Assembly (NCBI RefSeq): GCF_026625765.1
Contig: NZ_CP113062.1
Location: forward strand, 620,001-684,000
DNA: 64,000 nt
Source of the DNA: Frigoribacterium sp. SL97
GTDB taxonomy: Bacteria > Actinomycetota > Actinomycetes > Actinomycetales > Microbacteriaceae
Reading direction: 5' to 3'
Position 1 is the first letter of the stretch. Each line of letters opens with the position of its first letter. Positions 16,560-24,114 of this stretch are shown piece after piece. The notes under the pieces were generated by a model, which saw only the letters and a list, made by a program, of their open reading frames with translations, was not told the origin of the DNA and made no database searches. Position numbers and translations under genes: made by a program.

Positions 16560-17288
16560 CCTGGGGCAACAGGATCAAGATGACCGTCGGCATCCTGGTG
16601 GTGCTCGCCCTCGTGGCCGTCTTCACCGTCATCTTCACGCAGCGGCAGGCCCAGGTCATCAGCACCAGTGCCGCCATCGCCAGCCAGGACTTCTCCGTCG
16701 GCACCGACTACAGCGGCACGGTCACCTCGACCGACGCCGAGGTCGGCGACCGGGTGAAGAAGGGCGACGTGCTCTTCTCGCTGCAGAGCCCCTCGCTGCA
16801 GAAGGACCTCGCGGACGACGTCGTCGTCCCCGACACGGACGCCTACACGGTGGACGACGACGGCACCATCACCTTCATGGCCACCGTCGACGGCACGCTG
16901 TCGCAGCTCGACGTCCGCGAGGGCGGGTTCCTCGGCTCGGGAACGTCCGTCGCGACCATCGAGAAGGCCGGCACGCTCTTCGTGGACGCCGACTTCACGC
17001 TCACTCCCCGCGACTACGAGCGCATCCAGGACGGCGCGACCGTCGACGTGATGCTGGCCCAACCAGCAGGTCGTCGAGGGCAGCGTCGACCTGGTCAGCG
17101 TGCAGACCAAGGACGGCGCGGCCGCGGCCACCGTCCGCGTGGTCAGCGACCAGCTGAGCGAGGGGGCCTACAACGGCCTCGTCGCGAGCGGCACGCCGGT
17201 CGAGGCGACCATGCACCTCCGCGACGACGGCATCCTCGCCGGGCCCGTGGACACCATGCAGGACTTCCTGCGCCAGATCGGGGTCTGA
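16556..17288 (+). pseudogene. membrane-fusion/biotinyl-lipoyl-like protein, frameshifted
   Basis: Restoring one base gives a 243-residue protein: membrane helix at residues 9-30, then a split lipoyl-like domain (GDRVKKGDVLFSL, later GTLSQLDVREGGFLGSG) and a C-terminal beta domain ending TMQDFLRQIGV. This is the layout of Alg44/HlyD-type partners of polysaccharide synthases. The reading frame breaks after VDVML-A: the text GGCCCAACC at 17057-17063 has one extra C (17058-17060). Removing it joins the 5' frame to the frame open to 17288. As written, the 5' frame runs on without a stop into the GH81 gene. A real mutation, a sequencing error and recoding all remain possible. Confidence 0.75.
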
Positions 17289-17382
17289 CGATCCCCGGCG
17301 CACGGAGAAAGACGACGGGTCGGTCCGGCCGACGGGATCGTTCGGGATCACCGATCGCTTCCGGGCCGGCTCGTCACCCCCG

Positions 17383-17420
17383 GGAGGCGCGGGTCGAGAT
17401 CCGACCCGCCCCGCGCCTCC
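17383..17420 (+). promoter_or_regulatory. inverted motif pair straddling the GH81 start
   Basis: GGAGGCGCG (17383) and CGCGCCTCC (17412) with TCGAGATCCGA between them form a near-palindrome. The proposed ATC start (17399) lies in its centre. Folding would hide the start region, and the left arm contains the only Shine-Dalgarno-like sequence. Confidence 0.4.
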
Positions 17421-19489
17421 CGACCCTCCGCCGGGTCCTCGCCGGCGTCGCCCTCGGCACGGCCGGCGTGCTCGTGCTGGCCGGCTGCACCGGCGGCTCG
17501 GACACGGACGCCGACACCACGGGCCGCCCCGACGCCGGAGGCGACGTGTTCCCCGCCTCGCAGGTCGACCCCCTGGTCGCCGCCCTGCCCCAGGAGTCGG
17601 TCGGCACCGTCCCGACCATGCGCCTCGCCGACGGCCTCGTCCCGCCCACCAACACCTGGTTCTCGGGGCTGGTCTTCGGTGACGAGCCGACGCCCGTGTT
17701 CCCGTTCCCGATCTCGTTCCAGCTGACGCAGGCCGGCTTCGCCGCGGGACTCCCGGTGCCGGTGGCCTCCGAGAAGGCGATCGTCTCGCCCGCCCTGCCC
17801 GACGTCACCCTCGACGTCCAGGCCTCGGCGACCGAGATCAGCGCCTACGACGACGTCTCGGTGACGGTCGCGCACCTCGACGGCGACGCGGTGCTCGGTC
17901 ACACGACCGTCGCCGAGGGCTCGCCGGTCGTCTCGTACACCGCCGCGACCGCGCAGACCGACACCCTCGGGACTGCCGTCACGACCGTCGGCGACGGGCG
18001 CGGCACGTTCACCGTCGGCAGCACGACGTGGGGCGTCGCCGTGACGGACGGCGGCCTCGACGGCACGGCGGTCCGGCTCGACGAGGGCGGCTCGGTCGTC
18101 CTCGTGCCGCTGCCCGACGGGGCCACCGACGAGCAGGTGCGGACGGTGCTCGACGCGGCCGCCTCGCCGCTGACGTCGGTGACCACCGCGCACCGCGCCT
18201 CCGGGTCCGGGTCGTCGGCGGTGTCGACCACCGAGCTCGGCTACGAGACGGCGGCCGGGGGAGACACCCTGCTCGTCCCGGCCCCGCACATGGGCGACGC
18301 GGCGACGGGTGGCGGCACCGGGCTGGGCTACGACACGATCTACGGCACCGTCCCGTTGTCGATCGGCTCGACGCTGGCGTTCGACGCACCGGTCACCACG
18401 GCCTCGACCGGGCTCGACCTCTCGGGGCTGAGCGACGACCAGAGGACGCAGCTCGAGGACCAGGTCGAGGTCGACGTCGCCCGCACGGCGGAGACGCCGG
18501 TCGACACCTATTACGGCGGCAAGGCGCTCTACCGGTCGGCGATGCTCCTGCAGCTCGCCCGGCAGCTCGGGGACGACGCGTCGGCCGAGACCCTCCGCAC
18601 GTCGGTCGTCGACCGACTCGACCGGTGGACCGACCCCTCGGGCTGCGAGACGCGCGAGCAGGAGTGCTTCGTCTACGACCCCGCCGTGAAGGGCGTCGTC
18701 GGCAAGGCGGCGTCGTTCGGCTCGGACGAGTTCAACGACCACTACTTCCACTACGGCTACTTCCTCTACGCCGCCGGCGTCGTCGCGGCCGACGACCCCG
18801 AACTGGCCGAGCGCTGGCGTCCGGTCATGGACCTGCTCGCCGCCGACATCGCCTCGGGCGCCGACAACGGGTCGTTCCCCGACCGGCGCGCCTTCGACCC
18901 CTACTGGTCGCACAGCTGGGCCTCGGGCTACTCGCCGTTCGCCGACGGGAACAACCAGGAGTCGTCGTCCGAGGCGGTCAACGCGTACGCGGGCCTGTCG
19001 CTCTGGGCCGCGGCCACGGGTGACGACGCGCTCGGCGACGAGGCGTCGTGGATGCTCAGCGGCGAGGCCTCGTCGGCGTTGGCCTACTGGCTCGCCCCCG
19101 ACCTGACCGGCCCGACGTCCGCCGGCTACGGACACGCGATCGTCTCGCTGACCTGGGGTGGCAAGCGCGACTACGGCACCTGGTTCTCGGCCGAGCCGTC
19201 GGCGATCGCCGGCATCCAGTTGATCCCGCTGAGCCCGACCTCGGTGTCGTACCTGACGTCGTCGGCGGGCGGAGGCGCCCGGCAGATCGCGCGCGTGGTC
19301 GACGAGGCGAGCGCCTCGGGCTTCGACCGGCCGCTCGGCGACTACGTGCTGATGTACTCGGCCCTCGAGGGGCCCGACCAGGCCGCGGCGGCCCTGACGG
19401 CACTGGCCGACCTGCCCGAGACGGGCATCGACGACGGCAACTCGCGGGCCTACGCGATGGCCTACGTGATGACCGCCGGGGCGCGGTAG
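17399..19489 (+). CDS. secreted GH81 endo-1,3-beta-glucanase (lipoprotein)
   Basis: About 696 residues. A lipoprotein signal (RPAPRLPTLRRVLAGVALG...VLVLAGC) precedes a GH81 catalytic region. Family marks are PTNTWFSGLVFGD and PFPISF near the start, the mid-domain FNDHYFHYGYFLYA, DPYWSHSWASG, and GNNQESSSEAVNAY, whose glutamates are the catalytic candidates. It should cut beta-1,3-glucan outside the cell, which fits an operon making or trimming such a polymer. No ATG, GTG or TTG exists in this frame between 17288 and 17468; GTG 17468 would delete most of the signal. The ATC at 17399 gives an ideal signal peptide, so a rare start is proposed. Fusion to the frameshifted upstream gene is the alternative. 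Confidence 0.8.
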   Translation: MRPAPRLPTLRRVLAGVALGTAGVLVLAGCTGGSDTDADTTGRPDAGGDVFPASQVDPLVAALPQESVGTVPTMRLADGLVPPTNTWFSGLVFGDEPTPVFPFPISFQLTQAGFAAGLPVPVASEKAIVSPALPDVTLDVQASATEISAYDDVSVTVAHLDGDAVLGHTTVAEGSPVVSYTAATAQTDTLGTAVTTVGDGRGTFTVGSTTWGVAVTDGGLDGTAVRLDEGGSVVLVPLPDGATDEQVRTVLDAAASPLTSVTTAHRASGSGSSAVSTTELGYETAAGGDTLLVPAPHMGDAATGGGTGLGYDTIYGTVPLSIGSTLAFDAPVTTASTGLDLSGLSDDQRTQLEDQVEVDVARTAETPVDTYYGGKALYRSAMLLQLARQLGDDASAETLRTSVVDRLDRWTDPSGCETREQECFVYDPAVKGVVGKAASFGSDEFNDHYFHYGYFLYAAGVVAADDPELAERWRPVMDLLAADIASGADNGSFPDRRAFDPYWSHSWASGYSPFADGNNQESSSEAVNAYAGLSLWAAATGDDALGDEASWMLSGEASSALAYWLAPDLTGPTSAGYGHAIVSLTWGGKRDYGTWFSAEPSAIAGIQLIPLSPTSVSYLTSSAGGGARQIARVVDEASASGFDRPLGDYVLMYSALEGPDQAAAALTALADLPETGIDDGNSRAYAMAYVMTAGAR

Positions 19490-19531
19490 GGCCGAGCGCA
19501 GGAGGCGCGGGTCGGCGAGGGCGGGCCCGGC

Positions 19532-21190
19532 TCAGCCGACGAGGCGCACCGGTTCGACCAGGCGCACCGGGTCGACGAGGCGTTGCACGCTGCCGTCGGG
19601 GTGGTTCGCGACGAGCGTGCCGCCCCAGAAGCCGAGCTGGTCGCGCTCGGTGTCGAGCTGCCAGAGGCGGCGGCCGTCGGACAGGTCGAAGGCCGTGACG
19701 GTCGAGGTGCGACCGCTCGAGGCGGTCGTGGCGTAGCCGGTCGTGCGGCCGACGAGCGCGATCTGGGACTCGCCCGGCACCACCGCCCGGGCCAGCTCGT
19801 GGCCCGACGCCGCGTCGAGCAGGCGGACGGTGCGCTGGGCCGCCTCGTCCGACGTGAGGTCGCCGGACACCGCCCCCGCGCCTCCTGGTTCGCAGGTCTG
19901 GGCGAAGACGAGCGACCCCCGGTCGCCGGCCGGGTCGGTGGTCACCCGCGCGAGCCCGTGGCGGCGGTCGCGGGGCGGGGTCGTCCAGAGCTCGGCGCCC
20001 GTGCGGCGGTCGACGCAGACGACCCCGGGCGTGGTCGAGAAGACGAGGCAGTCGCCGGTCGCCTGCACCCCGCGGTCCTGGCGGAAGCCGTGCCGCCAGA
20101 GTTCGCGCCCGTCGAGCGAGAGCGCCACCACCGTGCCGTCCGTGTCGTCGGTCGAGGTGGGGATCGCCGGGTCGAGGCCCACGACGACGAGGTCGCCGTC
20201 GACGACGAGGGTCGTGGCGGTCGGCAGGTCGGGCCCCCAGTCGTGCGTCTCGCCGGTGCGTCCGTCGACCGCGGTGATGGTCCCGCCGTCGAGGACGAGC
20301 AGACCGTCGGGGGTCAGGGCCTCGTCCTGGCTGCCGGTGGTCTCGCCCGTCCACACGGGGGTGTCGAGGTCGTCGGCGGCGTAGAGCGAGAACTCGCCCG
20401 TGCCGGGCTCCGCGTCGTAGTAGACGCGGGAGTCCTGGTACGAGAACTGCGGGTCGCTCGAGACGAGGGCCCAGGAGGCGGTGGCGTCGGTCAGGCGCGC
20501 ACGCCCGTTCGGCGAGGTGGTCACGTCGGTCAGTTCGCCGGTCCCGAGGTCGAGGCGGGCGTACGACGAGGCGAACCCGTCCCCGCCGAAGCCCAGCGTC
20601 GAGACGAGGGCCGTGTCGGTGGCGCCGTCGGCGGGCCAGACCTGGACGAAGCCGCTGCCGGCGTCGAGCTCGGTGCCGAGGTCGACCCACCAGCGGACGG
20701 TGCCGTCGACGGGGTCGACCCGGGCGAGCCGGCTGACGGCCTGCGCGGTGCTGCCGAAGCCGCCGTCGAAGCGGCAGTCGGCGCCGACGTCCGTGGCGGC
20801 GCTCGTGCCCCTGCCGTCGTCGCCCGCGGCACCGCCGGCGCTGACGAGGACGTCGCCGTCGAGCCGGTCGGGGCCCACCGCGGGCTCCGCCTGCCAGAGC
20901 AGGCACCGACCCTGGTCCGCCGGCACGCCGACGTCGGCGGGCGTCAGCGTCCACGACCCGGGGACGGGCTCGTGCCGCAGGTCGTCGCCGACGACGCCGT
21001 CGAGCGCGGCGGCCGACGAGTACCGCGGTGCCTCGACCAGGCCGGCGGTGGTCACGAGCGCCGCGGCGGCGACCACCGCGGCGGCCACGAGGGCGAGACG
21101 GCGAGGGCGGGAGGCGCGGTGCCAGACGGCGGCCCCGCGGCGGCGGGCGCGCGCGAACGGCTGGTCGCTCGGTCGGGCGTCGTCCGTCAC
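19532..21190 (-). CDS. membrane-anchored PQQ-like beta-propeller protein (paralogue 1)
   Basis: A 552-residue protein with one membrane helix near residues 25-48 after a basic start, then an extracytoplasmic beta-propeller. Repeated blade signatures are LARVDPVDGTVRWWVDLG, VVALSLDGRELWRHG, VVCVDRRTGAELWTTP and VTAFDLSDGRRLWQLD, each with the GxxLW tryptophan-docking pattern. These domains usually bind partners or act as assembly platforms rather than bind PQQ when found in actinobacterial anchored proteins. It is paralogous to the protein at 22196-24025 (shared LDGVVGDDLRHEP/LVDDLRSEP region after the helix). The GTG start is supported by TACCAT 6 nt upstream. Confidence 0.75.
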   Translation of the reverse strand: MTDDARPSDQPFARARRRGAAVWHRASRPRRLALVAAAVVAAAALVTTAGLVEAPRYSSAAALDGVVGDDLRHEPVPGSWTLTPADVGVPADQGRCLLWQAEPAVGPDRLDGDVLVSAGGAAGDDGRGTSAATDVGADCRFDGGFGSTAQAVSRLARVDPVDGTVRWWVDLGTELDAGSGFVQVWPADGATDTALVSTLGFGGDGFASSYARLDLGTGELTDVTTSPNGRARLTDATASWALVSSDPQFSYQDSRVYYDAEPGTGEFSLYAADDLDTPVWTGETTGSQDEALTPDGLLVLDGGTITAVDGRTGETHDWGPDLPTATTLVVDGDLVVVGLDPAIPTSTDDTDGTVVALSLDGRELWRHGFRQDRGVQATGDCLVFSTTPGVVCVDRRTGAELWTTPPRDRRHGLARVTTDPAGDRGSLVFAQTCEPGGAGAVSGDLTSDEAAQRTVRLLDAASGHELARAVVPGESQIALVGRTTGYATTASSGRTSTVTAFDLSDGRRLWQLDTERDQLGFWGGTLVANHPDGSVQRLVDPVRLVEPVRLVG

Positions 21191-21196
21191 CCGGCC

Positions 21197-21202
21197 ATGG
21201 TA
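21197..21202 (-). promoter_or_regulatory. -10 box (TACCAT) of beta-propeller gene 1
   Basis: TACCAT on the minus strand, 6 nt before the GTG at 21190; it decided the choice of start. Confidence 0.5.
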
Positions 21203-21372
21203 CGAGGCGGGCGTGCGGGCGGGCCGTGAGCGGTCCCGGGGTCGCGACCCGCGCCTCCTGGGCTCCCGGGGTCGGCCGTTAGGCTGGTGCGGGCCGTCCG
21301 GTCCCGCCCGCCGGTGCACGAGCGGCGCCGCCCGTTCGCCCTCTCGTCGCCCGTCCCCGAAGGAGCCGCGCC

Positions 21373-21576
21373 ATCGAAGCCGTCGTCATCTCGATCCTCG
21401 CCCTGGCGATCGTCGTGCTCGTGGTCATCCAGGTGATCTACCGTCGCCGCGTGCTGCAGCGCCGGGAGGCCTCCGGTCAGCGGGTCGTCGGCCGCGGCAC
21501 CTACGTCGTGTTCGGCGTGATGGCGGCGTTCTTCCTCTTCGCGGTGTTCGTGTTCCCGCTGCTGGTGCGGGGGTAG
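21373..21576 (+). CDS. small two-helix membrane protein with probable ATC start
   Basis: A 67-residue protein with two membrane helices: residues 2-22 (AVVISILALAIVVLVVIQVI) and about 47-65 (YVVFGVMAAFFLFAVFVFPLL), joined by a basic loop (YRRRVLQRREASGQRVVGRG). The frame has no ATG or TTG and no GTG before the middle of helix 1. AAGGAG lies 8 nt before ATC at 21373, the natural start by position. Function unknown. It sits between the two propeller genes. It is easily missed by gene finders because of the start codon. Confidence 0.6.
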   Translation: MEAVVISILALAIVVLVVIQVIYRRRVLQRREASGQRVVGRGTYVVFGVMAAFFLFAVFVFPLLVRG

Positions 21577-21661
21577 TCCGTGTCGAACCGGGTCGTGTCG
21601 CACCGGGTCGTGTGGCACCGCACCGCGTCTCGTGCATCCCACCGTGTCTAGTCGCGGTGCC

Positions 21662-22165
21662 GTGCACGAACTGCGGTGTGCTGTGCCGGCCGACGTCGAG
21701 GCGTGCCTGGCCGTCTGGGTCGCGGCGTGTGCTGCACGCGACGGGCGAGCGTTCGATGGGGTCGCCGAGCGGGCCCGGCCGAAGTTCGGCGCGGGCGTCG
21801 TCTGGCTGGTCGCGGACGCGCCCGTCGTGGACGGGCCCGACGTGGACGGGCCTCGTGGCGTCGACGGGTTCGTGCTCGCGACGCGGCCCGGCAGCGGTTT
21901 GCCGGGCGACCCCGAGGACGCCCCCGTCGTCGGCCTGCTGGCTACCAGGCCCGGCGCCCAGGCGCGCGGGCTGGGGCGTGCCCTCTTGAGGGAGGCGACC
22001 CGCCAGCTCGGCGCGCTCGGCCACCACCGCGTCGCCTTGCACGCGCTCCTCGACAACGTCGCCGCGGTCGGGCTCTACGAGAGCGAGGGGTGGGTGGCCG
22101 CGGGCGACCCGTTCGAGCACTCGCTGCTGAAGCGGCCCACGCAGCGGTTCGACCGGCTGCTCTGA
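21662..22165 (+). CDS. GNAT-family N-acetyltransferase
   Basis: A 167-residue single-domain GNAT protein. It opens with the usual first strand and helix (LRCAVPADVEACLAVWVAA). The acetyl-CoA-binding loop is RPGAQARGLGRALL, a variant of the QxxGxG/A motif, and the domain ends NVAAVGLYESEGWVAAG, the conserved final strand. The acceptor substrate is unknown. The GTG at 21662 fits the family N-terminus; another in-frame GTG at 21632 would add 10 residues. It follows the small membrane protein by 85 bp that consist of short GTGTCGCACCGGGTC-type repeats. Confidence 0.75.
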   Translation: MHELRCAVPADVEACLAVWVAACAARDGRAFDGVAERARPKFGAGVVWLVADAPVVDGPDVDGPRGVDGFVLATRPGSGLPGDPEDAPVVGLLATRPGAQARGLGRALLREATRQLGALGHHRVALHALLDNVAAVGLYESEGWVAAGDPFEHSLLKRPTQRFDRLL

Positions 22166-22195
22166 GCCGAGCTCGTCGGCGCCGCAGCCGTGACG

Positions 22196-24025
22196 TCAGC
22201 GGTCGGCCACCGCCGTCGGATCGGCCAGGCGTCGGACGACGCCGTCCTGGGTCACGACGACCAGGTGCTGCCCCCAGAACTCGTACGTCAGCACGTCGTC
22301 ACGCGACGTCCGCCAGAGCTCGCGGCCGCTCGACCGGTCGAGGGCGACGATCGCCAGACGCCCGTCGACCCCGAAGGTCTGCTGGTAGACGGTCGTGCGG
22401 CCCTGGGCGAGGGGTGCCGAGTACCCCGGCAGGGTCGCCTCGAAGACCACGCGCCCGTCGTGGGCGTCGAACGTCGTCACGGTCGAGGTCTCGTCGCCGA
22501 AGTCGCTGGACGGTGAGACGGTGACCTGCACGTCGTCGAAGGCGGAGCTCGGCGAGGGGTTCCACCCCGACTGCACCGTCTGTCCGCGGGCGACCGGGAC
22601 CGTGGTCGACCACACGGTCTCGCCGGTCGAGGGCGACAGGCAGGTGACCGCGCTCCGACCCACGGGTCCGTCCGCGTCGGCGGTGTCGCCCGCGTCGGCG
22701 GTGTCGCCCGAGTCGTCGGAGCCCCTCGGCCCGGCGACCACCGGGTCGCCGCTCACGACGGGGGCCGTGACCGTGACGCACCGGTCCGACACGATCAGCG
22801 AGGCGTCGCCCGACAGGTCGGCGGACCAGTCCACGGTGCCCGGCCGGTCCTGCGAGAAGGCGACCAGCTGCTGCCCGGAGGGGGCGGCGAGCGTCACGAC
22901 GACGTGGTCGCCGGCCGCCTCGGGCCAGCCGTAGGTGTCGTCGTCGATCGGCAGGCGGTGCACGTCACCGGTGGCGGCGTCGATCACCCGTGATCCGTCG
23001 CCGGCCGTCGTCAGCACGTAGAACTCGTCGTCGACGAGCCTCACGGTGGCCTGCGACGGTTCGTCGGCTCGCCACGACACGGCGTCGGGGGCGTCGAGGG
23101 CACGGAGCTCGTACCCCGTCACGTCGCCCTCGTCGGTGGTCGGCCCCGAGCCGTCGGGCCCGAACCTCGTCCGGGGCTGGTGCGAGACGAGGACGGTCGT
23201 CGTCGAGACCTCCTCGATGCGCGTCACCTGGTCGGGATCTGACGACTCGACCGCAGACGACCAGTCGGTGACCTCGCCCGTCCGCAGGTCCAGCCGGGCC
23301 AGGGTCGAACCCGCGTCGACCTCGACGACCAGGGTGGCGGTGCGTCCGTCGGCGTCCGGCGTCACCCGGACCGACCGCACGGCCCGCCCCAGGGCCGTGG
23401 CCACGTTCGCGCTCCACACCACGTCACCGGTGTCGCCGTCGACCCGGGCCAGGCGCCCTCCGGCACCCCCGCAGCGGTCGGACTGCTCGGCCGACTGGGC
23501 GGTGACGAGCGCGTCGTCACCGACCATCCCGGCGAACGCGTAGTAGGCGCACCCCGAGGGCATGCCGGGCGTGGCCGCACCGGCCAGGTCGGTCCGCCAG
23601 ACGGTCGCCGTGGGCTCGGACCGCAGGTCGTCGACGAGCATCGTGGGGCGCACCGGCTCGTCGTACCGCGGTTGCATCGCGAGGCCCGCGCCGGCGACGA
23701 GCGCGGTCACCACGGCGACGGCGCCGACCGTCAGCCCGAGGCGGCGAGCCCGGGAGGCGCGGCTCCACCCCCGGCGCAGCGCACGACCCGTCCGGCGTCC
23801 GACCGCCTGCAGCGGGGGTCGCCCCGCGCGCCGTCCTGCTCCGGTGGCCTCCACCCCGTCGTACCCGTCGCGAGCATCGACGTCGGCTGCGTGCTCGTCG
23901 GGGTGACCGGTCGCGGAGGCGGGCGTCGCCGGGGAGCCGGCCCGCGCCTCCCGGGCTGCCGCCGGGCGCTCGGGACGCGTCGGCTGCCACGGTCGTCCGT
24001 CCACGATGCCCCCCTCGCCCGCCAT
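22196..24025 (-). CDS. membrane-anchored PQQ-like beta-propeller protein (paralogue 2)
   Basis: A 609-residue paralogue of the protein at 19532-21190. A disordered basic N-terminus of about 90 residues, rich in Ala/Arg/Pro, precedes one membrane helix (LGLTVGAVAVVTALVAGAG, about 96-114) and an extracytoplasmic propeller. Blade motifs are GRLARVDGDTGDVVWSANV, ARLDLRTGEVTDW, VTCLSPSTGETVWSTTV, VTTFDAHDGRVVFEATL and VALDRSSGRELWRTS. It contains an acidic GDTADAGDTADAD repeat. The ATG at 24025 is taken; a GTG at about 24004 with GAGGGGGG before it is an alternative start. It is divergent from the permease gene. Confidence 0.75.
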   Translation of the reverse strand: MAGEGGIVDGRPWQPTRPERPAAAREARAGSPATPASATGHPDEHAADVDARDGYDGVEATGAGRRAGRPPLQAVGRRTGRALRRGWSRASRARRLGLTVGAVAVVTALVAGAGLAMQPRYDEPVRPTMLVDDLRSEPTATVWRTDLAGAATPGMPSGCAYYAFAGMVGDDALVTAQSAEQSDRCGGAGGRLARVDGDTGDVVWSANVATALGRAVRSVRVTPDADGRTATLVVEVDAGSTLARLDLRTGEVTDWSSAVESSDPDQVTRIEEVSTTTVLVSHQPRTRFGPDGSGPTTDEGDVTGYELRALDAPDAVSWRADEPSQATVRLVDDEFYVLTTAGDGSRVIDAATGDVHRLPIDDDTYGWPEAAGDHVVVTLAAPSGQQLVAFSQDRPGTVDWSADLSGDASLIVSDRCVTVTAPVVSGDPVVAGPRGSDDSGDTADAGDTADADGPVGRSAVTCLSPSTGETVWSTTVPVARGQTVQSGWNPSPSSAFDDVQVTVSPSSDFGDETSTVTTFDAHDGRVVFEATLPGYSAPLAQGRTTVYQQTFGVDGRLAIVALDRSSGRELWRTSRDDVLTYEFWGQHLVVVTQDGVVRRLADPTAVADR

Positions 24026-24114
24026 GCTACGAGACGCGGCCGGTCCGCCGGTATGCTGGCGCGTCGTCCCCCGAGACGGGGCGACCCCATCGCCCGCACC
24101 ACCCAGGAGGCAGC

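Noticed and set aside
16556..19489. A single 977-residue protein fusing the membrane-fusion part to GH81
   Set aside because: The middle 80 residues are in the wrong frame (Arg/Gly-rich nonsense) and a clean frame of the true C-terminus exists next to it. The GH81 part has its own lipoprotein signal. The fusion is an artefact of the extra C.
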